64,000 nucleotides of DNA from SIG565 sp045651765 (GCA_045651765.1 JAZRSY010000023.1:1-64000); one strand, 5' to 3'; counted from the stretch's first letter, positions 24,609 through 34,610 are shown. A program made the numbers and translations. The notes: generated by a model not told the origin, from the sequence alone.

Positions 24609-25316
24609 TTAAGCTGCAATAATTTTTTGAATGGCCAATAACAAAATATTGGTTAAATCGGCCTCGGCAAGTTGGTTTAAGGCTTGATAATCACCGGCGG
24701 CATCGGCGCCTGCATCATCGGATATTTTGCGCACAGCGGCAAACCTAATGCCAAAAGAATAGCACACCGATGCTATTGCGGCCGTTTCCATATCGCACGA
24801 CATAGCATTAAAATTATTTTTAAGACTTTCTCTTAATTCGTTGTTGCTCACAAAGCAATCACCGCTAACGGCGGTGCCGTTTTTAGCGCCAGCCACTATA
24901 TTATTTAAAATGCCGGTCAACTTGCTGTCAGCCGTGTAAATATATTTTTGCCCGGGTTTTTCACAGGGTTTATAACCAATTCCGGTTAAATCAAAATCGT
25001 GCTCTAAAAAACTGTTAGGGACAGTAATTTCACCCCTGGAAATGCCCGAAATTCCGCCTGATAAACCACAATTAAGTATTATGCCATAGCCATTTGCTGC
25101 CAAAAATGCAGCTGCAGTTGCGGCGTTAACCTTGCCTATTCCGCAAAGAATTGCCGTTACCAGCGCCTCACAACCATTGCCACTAACATTAAACTGTAAT
25201 GCCTTTTTGCCAAACATCATAATGGCCTGTGCCTTTAATTCGGCCGCCTTTTTTTCAAGCGGTAAAAATTCGTCTTCGTCGGCAATAATTATGCCTATTT
25301 TTATAATTTCTTTCAT
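24609..25316 (-). CDS. mtnN: 5'-methylthioadenosine/S-adenosylhomocysteine nucleosidase
   Basis: A 235-residue nucleoside phosphorylase-fold enzyme that cleaves adenine from MTA, SAH and 5'-deoxyadenosine, clearing products of SAM chemistry. It shows IIADEDEFLPL near the start, the glycine-rich LNCGLSGGI, the substrate-binding CDMETAAIA and the catalytic-Asp region SDDAGADAAGDY. It starts three bases after the zinc-ribbon gene. The 5'-deoxyadenosine activity would suit the radical SAM protein HemZ encoded just upstream. Confidence 0.9.
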   Translation of the reverse strand: MKEIIKIGIIIADEDEFLPLEKKAAELKAQAIMMFGKKALQFNVSGNGCEALVTAILCGIGKVNAATAAAFLAANGYGIILNCGLSGGISGISRGEITVPNSFLEHDFDLTGIGYKPCEKPGQKYIYTADSKLTGILNNIVAGAKNGTAVSGDCFVSNNELRESLKNNFNAMSCDMETAAIASVCYSFGIRFAAVRKISDDAGADAAGDYQALNQLAEADLTNILLLAIQKIIAA

Positions 25317-25319
25317 GGC

Positions 25320-25688
25320 TTATTCGGTAAAAATTAATTTTGCACCACAGTGGCTGCAAAAGGCAGAATTTTCGCCTACGGCAGCGCCGCATTCGGCACA
25401 AATTCGGCCGCCTTTAATTCTTACTATTTCCTCTTTTGCTAATTCTATTTCGTTAATTTCGCTTTCTATTTGCGAAATAAGCGCCTTTATTTCGTCGGAT
25501 GCTGAATCGTCATTTTTAAAACTCTCGTAGCAAATTTTGCCCAAAGCAACATAGCTTTTGTTTAGCCTGTTTTCTATAGACGCAATATCATATTTTTGCT
25601 TACCGATTGCAACGGCTTCACCCGTTTTCTTTTTAGCAACGCTAAACATATCTTTTGCTTTAACAATAGCTTCATCTAAAAAATCCAT
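25320..25688 (-). CDS. Zinc-ribbon domain protein of unknown function
   Basis: A 122-residue protein from the ATG at 25688 (AAAGGA is nine bases upstream; a longer frame opens at 25706). It has a charged, probably helical or coiled-coil body and a C-terminal zinc ribbon, CAECGAAVGENSAFCSHCGAKL-like, with two CxxC pairs. It resembles small proteins common in Clostridia with no assigned role. It lies between hemZ and mtnN in the same direction. Confidence 0.75.
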   Translation of the reverse strand: MDFLDEAIVKAKDMFSVAKKKTGEAVAIGKQKYDIASIENRLNKSYVALGKICYESFKNDDSASDEIKALISQIESEINEIELAKEEIVRIKGGRICAECGAAVGENSAFCSHCGAKLIFTE

Positions 25689-25745
25689 ACAAAAAATTCC
25701 TTTCATTATAGATTAATTTAATTATAAAATAAACGGCGGTTAATA

Positions 25746-27218
25746 TCAAGTTTTATTTGAATACCTACTATAAAACTCGGTTATTTTGGCCTTGCGGGCC
25801 ATAAGTTCATCAAAGCCGGTTATATATTCGTAAGGGTATTTATAATTAAAAATACGCTCAATGGTTTTACCATAAGGCTCACGCAGTTTTGTTACGGCCG
25901 AAGCCCCACAAGCTAAAATCGTATGGGTTTCATCCATAATATAAACATTATAATACCCCTCAAAACCTTTTTTAGCATAACCCACATTTTCTAAATTACC
26001 AATGGTTTTGCTCTGCCTATACATATAGTATGGCAAAATTCCGACAATAGATAATGCTTTTTTGGCATAACACACCATATCTGATGCATCTTGACCATTA
26101 TTAAAAAACTGCTCTGCCTTATTTTTGTTAAAATTCGATGCCCTTTTTAAACTTAAAGAATGCACCGTAACATTTTCGGGGTTTAAATTAATAATTTGGT
26201 CAACACTGTTCTTAAAACTTTCGAAACTGTCAGACGGAAGACCTGCAATTAAGTCCATATTTATATTATTAAACCCAAGTTTTCGGGCTAATAAAAAGGC
26301 TTCTTTGGCATCTTTTGCGGTGTGGCGGCGACCAACCGCTTCTAAAACGGCATCATTCATGGTTTGCGGGTTTATGCTTATTCGTGTGGCTCCGCCGTTT
26401 TTAATGGCTATTAATTTTTCTTCTGTTATGGTGTCGGGGCGGCCGGCCTCTACGGTATATTCCAATAAATTCGTTAAATCAAATTTATTTTTAACACAAT
26501 CCATTATAGCAGTTAATTGCTCGGCCGAAAGGGTTGTGGGGGTGCCGCCACCTATGTATATTGTTTTTAACCGAAGCCCATTTTGTTTGGCAATTTTAGC
26601 GGTTAACTTAATTTCGGTTAAAAGCTTTTCTAAATAATCGGGTATAAGTTTTTGCGATTTTTCTACCGAATGTGAAACAAATGAGCAATATGCACAACGC
26701 GAAGGACAAAACGGTATTGAAATATAAAGACTGAATGAATTTGGGGTGGATTTGCTTATAACCATATTCTCTAAAGCCGAAGTTTCCCGGCAGAGTTCCA
26801 CCTTTTCGGGCGAGACTAAAAGTTCGTCTTTAAAATATTGTTCGGCGGCTGTTTGCCCCATATTTTTTACAAGGGAGGAATAAAGTTTAGCAGGTCTAAC
26901 GCCCGTTAAAATGCCCCATTTAGCCGTATAACCGGTGGCAACGGTAAAACAGTTATACAAACACACCGCTATGGCGCGCTCTAAAACCTTGGAAGCATCT
27001 TCATCGGTTTTTTCTATGCTCTTTTCACTTTTATAGGTCTTGCCGTTTATATATAGTTCGGCCGTTACCTTTTGCTCGTTTTGCAAAACAGCGGTTACAG
27101 CATAAAGTTCAGATTCTTCTATATAATCTAAAATATTGATTTTTTCGAACGGCAAAAACAGCCTGCAAAGTTTTTCGGTTTCGTAGTTAAACGAATGGTT
27201 GATATTACATAAATTCAT
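25746..27218 (-). CDS. hemZ: Coproporphyrinogen III dehydrogenase-like radical SAM protein HemZ
   Basis: A 490-residue radical SAM protein. An N-terminal extension of about 160 residues precedes the core with CPSRCAYCSF (the CxxxCxxC cluster) and the glycine-rich IYIGGGTPTTL. The length and extension match HemZ rather than HemW. HemZ is an oxygen-independent coproporphyrinogen oxidase homologue; whether this organism makes haem is not shown here, as no other haem genes are present. It follows the MBL hydrolase gene by two bases, in the rel-dtd-MBL-hemZ order seen in many Clostridia. Confidence 0.9.
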   Translation of the reverse strand: MNLCNINHSFNYETEKLCRLFLPFEKINILDYIEESELYAVTAVLQNEQKVTAELYINGKTYKSEKSIEKTDEDASKVLERAIAVCLYNCFTVATGYTAKWGILTGVRPAKLYSSLVKNMGQTAAEQYFKDELLVSPEKVELCRETSALENMVISKSTPNSFSLYISIPFCPSRCAYCSFVSHSVEKSQKLIPDYLEKLLTEIKLTAKIAKQNGLRLKTIYIGGGTPTTLSAEQLTAIMDCVKNKFDLTNLLEYTVEAGRPDTITEEKLIAIKNGGATRISINPQTMNDAVLEAVGRRHTAKDAKEAFLLARKLGFNNINMDLIAGLPSDSFESFKNSVDQIINLNPENVTVHSLSLKRASNFNKNKAEQFFNNGQDASDMVCYAKKALSIVGILPYYMYRQSKTIGNLENVGYAKKGFEGYYNVYIMDETHTILACGASAVTKLREPYGKTIERIFNYKYPYEYITGFDELMARKAKITEFYSRYSNKT

Positions 27219-27220
27219 AA

Positions 27221-27841
27221 CTAAACAGTTCTTAAATAATAATTATTTTCTCTTTCAAAATTTAGGGTAGTTTTGGGTCCGTGCCCCGAATAAACAATAT
27301 AATCGCCCTTTAAATTTGCCAACAATTTAAGGCTTTCAAGCATTTCGGAGTAATTAGCCGTGGCAAAATCGGTGCGGCCGATGGTTCCCAAAAACAATGT
27401 ATCGCCACTGAAAATTACATTATCCATCAAAAAGCAAACGCTGCCGTTTGTGTGGCCGGGCGTTTCAAGCACGGTTAATTCTTGGCCACCTAAATCGATT
27501 TTTTGGTTATTACTTAAAACAACATCGGGCTCGATGACAAAAGGCTTGCCCAAAAACATTAAAGACAGGTTGGTGTTTGGGTCTTTAAGGTTATCCGCCG
27601 CATTTACCGATGCCATTACCGAGCAACCCCATTCGGCCTTTACTGCGTTAACCCCTAAAATATGGTCAATATGGCAGTGGGTAAGCAATATATATTTGTG
27701 TTTTTTGCCCTTGTTTTCTTTAACAAAATTTACAAGCTCACCTTCGTAAAAGGCGGGGTCTATAACGGCGGCAAAATCGGCGCCGCTCAAAGCGTAGCAA
27801 TTGGTTTGGTAACTACCCAAAACAAACCTTTTAATTTCCAT
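27221..27841 (-). CDS. MBL-fold metallohydrolase (GloB-like)
   Basis: A protein of about 206 residues with the metallo-beta-lactamase signature THCHIDHILG and further metal ligands in ETPGHTNGS, FSGDTLF and a final SGHGPKT. Related enzymes hydrolyse S-lactoylglutathione or other thioesters; the substrate here is unknown. The frame opens at 27853, but GGAGG fits the ATG at 27841, whose A is the last base of the dtd stop (TAATG), implying coupled translation. Confidence 0.88.
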   Translation of the reverse strand: MEIKRFVLGSYQTNCYALSGADFAAVIDPAFYEGELVNFVKENKGKKHKYILLTHCHIDHILGVNAVKAEWGCSVMASVNAADNLKDPNTNLSLMFLGKPFVIEPDVVLSNNQKIDLGGQELTVLETPGHTNGSVCFLMDNVIFSGDTLFLGTIGRTDFATANYSEMLESLKLLANLKGDYIVYSGHGPKTTLNFERENNYYLRTV

Positions 27842-28296
27842 TATTGCCTCCAAATTGTTGTGTCTAAAGTTATGGTAACGGGTCCGTCGTTTAGAAGTTC
27901 CACCTTCATATCGGCTCCGAAAACGCCCTTTTCCACGGTTTTAACACCGTTTTCTTTTAAAAGAAGGCAAAATTTATCGTACATTTCTTGTGCGACTTGG
28001 GGGTGCATGGCATTCGTAAACGAAGGCCTGTTGCCTTTTTTTGTGTTAGCACACAATGTGAAATTCGAAATAACTAAGGCTTGGCCATCTACCTGCAAAA
28101 GTGATAAATTCATTTTATCTTCACTGTCGCAAAATATTCTTAAATTCGCTATTTTTTGGGCTAAAATTTCAGCATCGGCTAAAGTGTCGCTCTGTTCAAT
28201 ACCAAGCAACACTAAAAAACCTTTATTAATGCTGCCACACACACTGTCATCCACCGTTACCTTAGCGTGCTGCACAAGTTGAATTATTGCTTTCAT
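27841..28296 (-). CDS. dtd: D-aminoacyl-tRNA deacylase
   Basis: A 151-residue Dtd that removes D-amino acids (and glycine from tRNA-Ala) from mischarged tRNAs. The start MKAIIQLVQHAKVTVD, the SQFTL-type motif (here SNFTLCA) and a C-terminal GPVTITLDT, equivalent to the NxP cross-subunit motif region, are visible. It lies 9 bases after rel, the widespread rel-dtd pairing of Firmicutes. Confidence 0.93.
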   Translation of the reverse strand: MKAIIQLVQHAKVTVDDSVCGSINKGFLVLLGIEQSDTLADAEILAQKIANLRIFCDSEDKMNLSLLQVDGQALVISNFTLCANTKKGNRPSFTNAMHPQVAQEMYDKFCLLLKENGVKTVEKGVFGADMKVELLNDGPVTITLDTTIWRQ

Positions 28297-28305
28297 AAAA
28301 AACTC

Positions 28306-30501
28306 CTACTTATTAATTCTTTCTACGCTAAACACTCCGTGTAGCTTTTCTATATGGTTTATAATATTTTTCAAATGCTCAAGGCCTTCGGTGCTAATGG
28401 TAACATCTATTAAACAGTTGCCACTTTTTGCAGGACGCGCATTAACACTATGCAGCGACACATGCATGTTATAAAGGGTTGTTGTGATGTCGGCCAAAAA
28501 GCCATCGCGGTTAAGTCCCATAATTTGAAGTGATGATGTAAACATTTTGTTCTTGCTTTGAACGGCCCAGTGCGAGTTAATCCACCTGCCGGGTTCTTCG
28601 GCGGTTGATATATCTTTAGGCACATTAATGCAATCCCGCTTATGAATGGAAACACCATGCCCGCGGGTAACAAAGCCGATAATATCATCGCCCGGGAGTG
28701 GCGCGCAACATTTTGAAAATTTAATAAGGCAATCGGGCAGACCGTCTACAATAACGCCATCGGCCGAGGCTTTGTGATTAACCGGGACTACCTCTATCAC
28801 ATCATTTTTAACGCTTGATTTTTTAAGCTTATTGTAATCGTCTTTAATACGGGGCATTATTTTAGAAAGTAAAATACCACCGTATCCTATTGCTGCATAA
28901 AACTCCTCGCCATTAGGCATTTTAAATTTTTTGGCTAAATCTTCAATAAAATCTTCAAATTCATCGTCGGTTAAATTAATATAATTCCGCCTGAATTCTG
29001 CTTCAATCTCGTTTTTACCATTCTCAATATTTTCGGCACGTTTTTCCTTTTTAAACCAAGAGCGTATTTTAGCCTTAGCGCCATTAGTAACGGTCATATT
29101 AAGCCAATCGCGGCTGGGGCCGTGACCTTCTTGATTGGTGGTTAAAATATCTATAATCTCGCCGGTTTTTATAACGTGGTTAATGGGCACAATTTTGCCG
29201 TCAACCTTAGCGCCAATCATTCTAATACCAACGGCAGTGTGAATGGCAAAGGCAAAATCTATAACGGTGGAACCTGCCGGCAGATTTATAACATCACCTT
29301 TAGGTGTTACGGCAAAAACATCGTCTTGCGCTAAATCGACCTTAATGTTGGTTATAATCTCGGCCGAATCGCCAACCTCGTTTTGATTTTCAAGTATCTG
29401 GCGCACCCAAGCCAGCTGTTCTTCCATGTTGGTGTTATTTTCGGTAACGCCGGCTTTATATTTCCAGTGCGCCGCAATACCGTATTCGGCAGTGTGGTGC
29501 ATATCCCAGGTCCTAATTTGAATTTCAAACGGAATACCCTCACGGCCAATAACCGTTGTGTGCAGCGACTGATAACGGTTGGGCTTGGGCATAGATATAT
29601 AATCTTTAAATCTGCCCGGAATGGGGCGGAACATATCGTGCATAATGCCCAAAATGTTATAACAGTCGTTTACTGTATCGGTGATAATTCTAATGGCATA
29701 AATATCATAAATTTCATCAAAATCTTTGCCTTGAACATACATTTTGCGGTAAATACCGTGAATAGATTTAACGCGCGATTGTATTGAAATTTTAGTGTCG
29801 GGTATGACAGACGCCAACCTGCCTTTAATTTTTTCGCTAATGGAATCTAATATTTTTTCGCGGTTTTCTTTTCTTACCTTAAGCAACTGCTCAATTTCGT
29901 TATATGCGGGGGAATCCAAATGTTTTATGGATAAATCTTCTAATTCTTCTTTAATTGGGCGTATACCAAGCCTATGCGCTATTGGGGCATAAATTTCCAG
30001 TGTTTCTACCGATTTTTCAAGTTGTTTGTAATCGGACATAGCGTCGATAGTGCGCATATTGTGCAGTCTGTCGGCCAATTTTATAATAATTACCCTAATA
30101 TCTTCGGCCATGGCCATAAGCATTTTCCTTAGGTTTTCGGCCTGTTGTTGCTCTTTGGTGGTATAGGTAATTTTACCCAGTTTTGTAACACCGTCTACAA
30201 TATAGGCAACCTCTTTGCCAAACTGCTTTGTAATATCTTCTAATGTAATTTCGGTATCTTCTACAGTGTCATGCAAAAGTGCTGCCGCTATAGATTCGCT
30301 ATCCATTCCTAAGGTTACTATTATTTTAGCAACATTATAGGGGTGTAAATAGAATTCTTCTTTAGAAGAGCGCAACTGACCTTTATGAGCGTTTACACAA
30401 CACTCATAGGCCTTTTTTATCAAATTATAATCGTATTCGCCGCCTTGGTTTTCCATAAGCTTAACTAAATTATTATAATTTTCTAAATAGTTTTGTTCCA
30501 T
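28306..30501 (-). CDS. relA: Bifunctional (p)ppGpp synthetase/hydrolase (Rel/RSH)
   Basis: A 731-residue long RSH protein. The HD hydrolase domain has H53 and H77-D78 (HDTVEDTE) and ADRLHNMRT. The synthetase domain (about 240-350) has RVKSIHGIYRKM and RYQSLHTTV. TGS (about 385-445) and a C-terminal ACT domain (about 655-730) follow. With both domains intact it should make and degrade (p)ppGpp, setting the stringent response on the ribosome. It lies 15 bases downstream of recJ. Confidence 0.97.
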   Translation of the reverse strand: MEQNYLENYNNLVKLMENQGGEYDYNLIKKAYECCVNAHKGQLRSSKEEFYLHPYNVAKIIVTLGMDSESIAAALLHDTVEDTEITLEDITKQFGKEVAYIVDGVTKLGKITYTTKEQQQAENLRKMLMAMAEDIRVIIIKLADRLHNMRTIDAMSDYKQLEKSVETLEIYAPIAHRLGIRPIKEELEDLSIKHLDSPAYNEIEQLLKVRKENREKILDSISEKIKGRLASVIPDTKISIQSRVKSIHGIYRKMYVQGKDFDEIYDIYAIRIITDTVNDCYNILGIMHDMFRPIPGRFKDYISMPKPNRYQSLHTTVIGREGIPFEIQIRTWDMHHTAEYGIAAHWKYKAGVTENNTNMEEQLAWVRQILENQNEVGDSAEIITNIKVDLAQDDVFAVTPKGDVINLPAGSTVIDFAFAIHTAVGIRMIGAKVDGKIVPINHVIKTGEIIDILTTNQEGHGPSRDWLNMTVTNGAKAKIRSWFKKEKRAENIENGKNEIEAEFRRNYINLTDDEFEDFIEDLAKKFKMPNGEEFYAAIGYGGILLSKIMPRIKDDYNKLKKSSVKNDVIEVVPVNHKASADGVIVDGLPDCLIKFSKCCAPLPGDDIIGFVTRGHGVSIHKRDCINVPKDISTAEEPGRWINSHWAVQSKNKMFTSSLQIMGLNRDGFLADITTTLYNMHVSLHSVNARPAKSGNCLIDVTISTEGLEHLKNIINHIEKLHGVFSVERINK

Positions 30502-30516
30502 ATTAACACCTCTTTC

Positions 30517-32508
30517 TTAAGAATTAAGTATTTTAGAATCGGCCAAATTAGCCCTTTTGCCTTGGTTTAATTTTAAATAACAAACCGAGCCGATATTTTG
30601 CGTTTTAACTAAATCCAACTCTTTTAAAACATCTATTGCTACTGCTGTTTTAAAAAAGCCCAAAGTATCTATAAACCTTTGCCTTACCGTTTCTTCGGTT
30701 ACATTTTCTTTTATGAAACGGTAAACCATTCCGATTTCTTCCCTGGTTGGTTTTGCGGCCGAGGTTGTCTCGCCCAATTTAAAGTTATTATATAGGGCAA
30801 TATCGTTAAACATTTTATCTTGATTTACGCCCGATTTTCTAAACCCTTTAATTATAACCGAAACGCTTTGTTTGCCTAAATATTCGTTAATATCCAGCGT
30901 TACGGCAATATCAATAATATCGCCCACATTAAACGGGAATGCGCCTTCCGGCACACCAAATGCAATGGCGTTAAGGCTAACCTTATCGCGCCCTAATAAC
31001 AATTTTGTGTGTTTGCCGCCTATGCTCGAAACCCTTAAAATCTCCAGATTATAAATTGCAAAAACGGGGGTTGGGTTGGCGGCGCCAAATGGCTCTAAAT
31101 CTTTAAGCGCTTCTACAATATCTAACGAAATTGCGGCGGGATTTAATTTGCAATCTAATTTAAGCACAGGAAAAACCAACGGCATACTTTTAGCGTAATT
31201 ATTAATGCAAATTCTAAGTTCTTCAACCTGCGAGTCTTCTATGGTAAGGCCTGCAGCAAGGTTGTGCCCACCAAACTTATAAAGCAAATGTTCACATTCC
31301 TTTAGGGCATTGTAAAGTGAAAATCCCTCGATACTTCTGCCCGAGCCCGAAGCAAATCCGTTTTCTTCGCTTGATAATAATATGCTTGGTTTGCCGTATT
31401 TTTCGGTAATTTTGGCCGCTACTATGCCCAGTACACCGTGGTGCCAGTCTTTGCCGCAAACCACAATTACCCTATCATAATTGTACCCGTTTTGCTCTAT
31501 AATTTTTATGGCTTGTTCATATATTTCTTGTTCTGTTGCTTGGCGCAATTTGTTTTGTGTTTCTATAAACTCGGCCAGGGTGTTGGCTTCGTTAAAATTA
31601 TTGCTAAGCAACAGTTTTAACGCCGGTTCGGCGCTGCCCATTCGGCCTGCCGCATTAATTCTGGGCGATAATCCAAAAGCTATTTTACCTGCCGTTAGAC
31701 TGCCTTTGCCTATTCCGGCCGAATTAAGCAGGGCTAAAATTCCCATTTTTTTGGTTGTATTTATTGCCTTTATACCCTCACGCACAGCCACACGGTTTTC
31801 ATCAAGCAGTGGCATAATATCGGCCACTAGACCTATTGCTAATAAATCGGCGTATTGATTAAGTAGTTCTTCGGGTTCTTTACCCGACAAAGCACAAACC
31901 AACTTAAAGGCGACCATAACGCCGCTTACATCTTTAAATTCGCAACTACTTCCGCTTAAATGCGGGTTAACAAGCGCTATAGCATTTGGTAAAACCTCGG
32001 GCGGCAAATGGTGGTCGGTTACCACCGTTTCTATTCCCAAATTTTTGGCATAATCAATTTCTTCTACGGCCGAAATTCCGTTATCCACCGTTATAATTAA
32101 ATCTACCTCTTGCTTTTTTAAGGTATCTACGCAATCAAAGCTCATGCCATAGCCGTCTGAAAACCTGTTTGGTATATAGTAAACCGCATTGGCGCCCCTT
32201 TCCAAAAGGTAACTGTAAAGCAGTGCAGTAGAGGTTATGCCGTCGCAATCATAATCGCCCAAAACGGCAATTTTTTTTCCACTTTCAATGGCAGTATTAA
32301 CATATTCGGCTGCTGCCGCCATGTTAGGAATATCGTATGGGGAGGAAAGCATTGGCTCGGCAGATAAAAACAGTTCTAACTCTTCGGGGGTGGTAAACCC
32401 ACGCGATAGCGCTATTAAAGTAACAAACGGGTCGGCCCCTGTTTGCTCAGCCAAAGCGGATGCCGTCGGTTTATCAACATCCGAAACAACCCATTTTTTA
32501 TAAGCCAT
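30517..32508 (-). CDS. recJ: Single-stranded-DNA exonuclease RecJ
   Basis: A protein of about 663 residues, a 5'-3' ssDNA exonuclease for recombination and base-excision repair. The DHH phosphoesterase motifs are visible (VLGDYDCDGITS, VTVDNGIS, VVTDHHLP), then the DHHA1 part with GGHNLAAGL. A C-terminal extension follows. GGAGG fits the ATG at 32508; the frame opens ten codons earlier. It heads the recJ-rel-dtd-MBL-hemZ unit, transcribed from a promoter in the divergent space facing trpS. Unlike Bacillus, no apt gene separates it from rel. Confidence 0.95.
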   Translation of the reverse strand: MAYKKWVVSDVDKPTASALAEQTGADPFVTLIALSRGFTTPEELELFLSAEPMLSSPYDIPNMAAAAEYVNTAIESGKKIAVLGDYDCDGITSTALLYSYLLERGANAVYYIPNRFSDGYGMSFDCVDTLKKQEVDLIITVDNGISAVEEIDYAKNLGIETVVTDHHLPPEVLPNAIALVNPHLSGSSCEFKDVSGVMVAFKLVCALSGKEPEELLNQYADLLAIGLVADIMPLLDENRVAVREGIKAINTTKKMGILALLNSAGIGKGSLTAGKIAFGLSPRINAAGRMGSAEPALKLLLSNNFNEANTLAEFIETQNKLRQATEQEIYEQAIKIIEQNGYNYDRVIVVCGKDWHHGVLGIVAAKITEKYGKPSILLSSEENGFASGSGRSIEGFSLYNALKECEHLLYKFGGHNLAAGLTIEDSQVEELRICINNYAKSMPLVFPVLKLDCKLNPAAISLDIVEALKDLEPFGAANPTPVFAIYNLEILRVSSIGGKHTKLLLGRDKVSLNAIAFGVPEGAFPFNVGDIIDIAVTLDINEYLGKQSVSVIIKGFRKSGVNQDKMFNDIALYNNFKLGETTSAAKPTREEIGMVYRFIKENVTEETVRQRFIDTLGFFKTAVAIDVLKELDLVKTQNIGSVCYLKLNQGKRANLADSKILNS

Positions 32509-32541
32509 AATGCCACCTCCTTTTATTTGTTTAATCAATTT

Positions 32542-32570
32542 ATTTTACCATTTATTACACCATTTTGCAA
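32542..32570 (-). promoter_or_regulatory. Promoter of recJ
   Basis: On the minus strand TTGCAA (32565-32570), 17 bases and TAAAAT (32542-32547). Confidence 0.65.
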
Positions 32571-32619
32571 CAAAAGGCTTTAATAATATTATAAAATATA
32601 TTAACTTTATAATAAATTC

Positions 32620-32648
32620 TTGCCGAAACGGTTTATATGTGATAAAAT
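32620..32648 (+). promoter_or_regulatory. Promoter of trpS
   Basis: TTGCCG (32620-32625), 17 bases and TAAAAT (32643-32648), 34 bases before the trpS ATG. Confidence 0.6.
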
Positions 32649-32682
32649 ATATAGGATAACTAACAGCCAAAGGGGTAATAAT

Positions 32683-33681
32683 ATGCAAACGAACGAAAAG
32701 AAAAAGGTTTTAAGTTGTATTCAGCCAAGCGGAATGTTAACGCTGGGCAACTATTTGGGTGCGCTTAAAAACTGGAAGAATATGCAAAACGAATTCGATT
32801 GCACCTATGCCGTGGCCGATTTACACGCCATAACCGTGCGCCAAGAACCCGCAAAGTTGCGCCAACAAATATATTCAACCTGCGCTTTGCTTTTAGCGCT
32901 GGGCATAGACCCTGCCAACAATACGCTTTTTGTTCAGTCGCACGTGGCCGCACATTCACAACTTGCATGGTTGCTTTCTTGCTACACTCAGTTTGGAGAG
33001 CTTTCACGTATGACTCAATTTAAAGAAAAATCTCTAAAACATGCCGACAACATAAATGCCGGTTTGTTCTCCTACCCCGTGCTGATGGCGGCCGATATTT
33101 TACTGTATCAACCCGATTTAGTTCCCGTTGGTGCCGACCAAAAGCAACACCTTGAAATAGCACGCGATATTGCCGTTAGGTTTAACGGTATTTACGGCAA
33201 TGTTTTCACAGTGCCCGAACCTTATATCGCCAAAACAGGTGCCAGGGTTATGTCGCTGCAAGACCCAAGCAAAAAAATGTCCAAATCGGACGAAAACATT
33301 AACTCTTGGGTAGCTATTCTTGATAGCAAAGATGATATTATAAGAAAATTTAAGCGCGCCGTTACCGATTCCGAAGCCAAGGTTTGCATTGGCGAAAATA
33401 AATTGGGCATTAATAACCTTATAGGTATTTATTCGGCCATAACAGGCAAAACCGAACAAGAAATTACCAACGAGTTTGAAGGCAAAGGTTATGGCGACTT
33501 TAAAATAGCCGTTGGCGAAGCCGTAGCCGAAGAACTACGCCCCATTCAAGAAAAGTACAACACATTCATTGCCGACAAAAAGCAACTTGAAGATATTTAT
33601 AAAGAAGGTGCCATGAAGGCTGAGTACACCGCCCGCCGCACACTTTCTAAGGTTATGAAAAAGGTTGGTTTTGTTTTATGA
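32683..33681 (+). CDS. trpS: Tryptophanyl-tRNA synthetase
   Basis: A 332-residue class I synthetase charging tRNA-Trp. The HIGH-type segment is CIQPSGMLTLGNYLGAL and the KMSKS loop is KKMSKSDENI. The tryptophan-pocket region VPVGADQKQHLEIARD is present. AAGGGG precedes the ATG at 32683; the frame itself opens 21 codons earlier inside the promoter. No T-box is visible. Its stop overlaps the holB start (ATGA). Confidence 0.96.
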   Translation: MQTNEKKKVLSCIQPSGMLTLGNYLGALKNWKNMQNEFDCTYAVADLHAITVRQEPAKLRQQIYSTCALLLALGIDPANNTLFVQSHVAAHSQLAWLLSCYTQFGELSRMTQFKEKSLKHADNINAGLFSYPVLMAADILLYQPDLVPVGADQKQHLEIARDIAVRFNGIYGNVFTVPEPYIAKTGARVMSLQDPSKKMSKSDENINSWVAILDSKDDIIRKFKRAVTDSEAKVCIGENKLGINNLIGIYSAITGKTEQEITNEFEGKGYGDFKIAVGEAVAEELRPIQEKYNTFIADKKQLEDIYKEGAMKAEYTARRTLSKVMKKVGFVL

Positions 33682-34598
33682 TTCGGTTAATTGGCAACCA
33701 CCGAGTTATAGGTGCCATAGAAAATTCTGCCAAAAACTCAACACTGCCCCACGCCATTATTTTAGAGGGCGACGAAGGCACAGGCAAACACACTTTAGCA
33801 CAATTTATTGCTTTATCTTCGGTTTGCAGCGGTATTAACAAACCCTGTGAAGTTTGCCGTGAATGTAGGCTTTTTTTAAACAAGAACCACCCCGATGTTG
33901 CCTACATTAAACCCGAAGATAAAAAAAAGAGCATTTCGGTAGAACAAATTAGAAACTTAAGGGCCGATGCCTTTGTCAAATCGCACCTGGGCGGAAAAAA
34001 GGTTTATATTTTCGAAAAGGCCGACAGTATGAACGACGCTTCGCAAAATGCGTTGTTAAAAATACTTGAAGAACCGCCACAAAACATTGTGTTCGTTCTT
34101 TTGTGTGAATCGGCCGCCAAGATGCTGCAAACCATAATTTCACGTTGTGTTGTTTTTAGCCTTGTGCCGCCAAGTTTTTCCGAGGCGCTCCAATTTTTAA
34201 AATCAAATTGCAAAGCACCCGAAGAAAACATTAAAAACACTTTACAACTAACCCATAACAACATTGGCAAAAGCCTTGAGTTATTAAAAAAGAAGTCAAA
34301 CGAAAAATCTAAAATTGCAAATGAGTTTTGCTCGGCCTTAACCAATGGCGCCCCGGCTTACGAACTGCTTAAAATAGTAAAACCATTGGAAAAGGACCGC
34401 CTTTTAACCTCAGATTTTATAAACAAGTTAAAGCTTAATATTACCGATTTAATTCGCGAAAATCCAGGTGGTAATAATGTGCCCGACCTTGTAAAGAAAT
34501 ATGATATTATTTGCCAAAGTGAAGCCTTTTTAGCACTTAATGTTAATTTACCGCTATTTTTTACCGCTTTGGTTTCCAATTTGGTAGAATACGCCTAA
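33678..34598 (+). CDS. holB: DNA polymerase III delta' subunit
   Basis: A 306-residue clamp-loader AAA+ protein. The P-loop is GDEGTGKHT (30-38), followed by the zinc-binding Cys group (CSGINKPCEVCREC) typical of delta' and tau, then the SRC sensor (IISRCVVF). Delta' is the stator of the clamp loader that places the beta clamp on DNA. It overlaps trpS by four bases and is followed 12 bases later by ricT, the conserved holB-ricT pair. Confidence 0.92.
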   Translation: MIRLIGNHRVIGAIENSAKNSTLPHAIILEGDEGTGKHTLAQFIALSSVCSGINKPCEVCRECRLFLNKNHPDVAYIKPEDKKKSISVEQIRNLRADAFVKSHLGGKKVYIFEKADSMNDASQNALLKILEEPPQNIVFVLLCESAAKMLQTIISRCVVFSLVPPSFSEALQFLKSNCKAPEENIKNTLQLTHNNIGKSLELLKKKSNEKSKIANEFCSALTNGAPAYELLKIVKPLEKDRLLTSDFINKLKLNITDLIRENPGGNNVPDLVKKYDIICQSEAFLALNVNLPLFFTALVSNLVEYA

Positions 34599-34610
34599 AC
34601 GGAGGATTAT

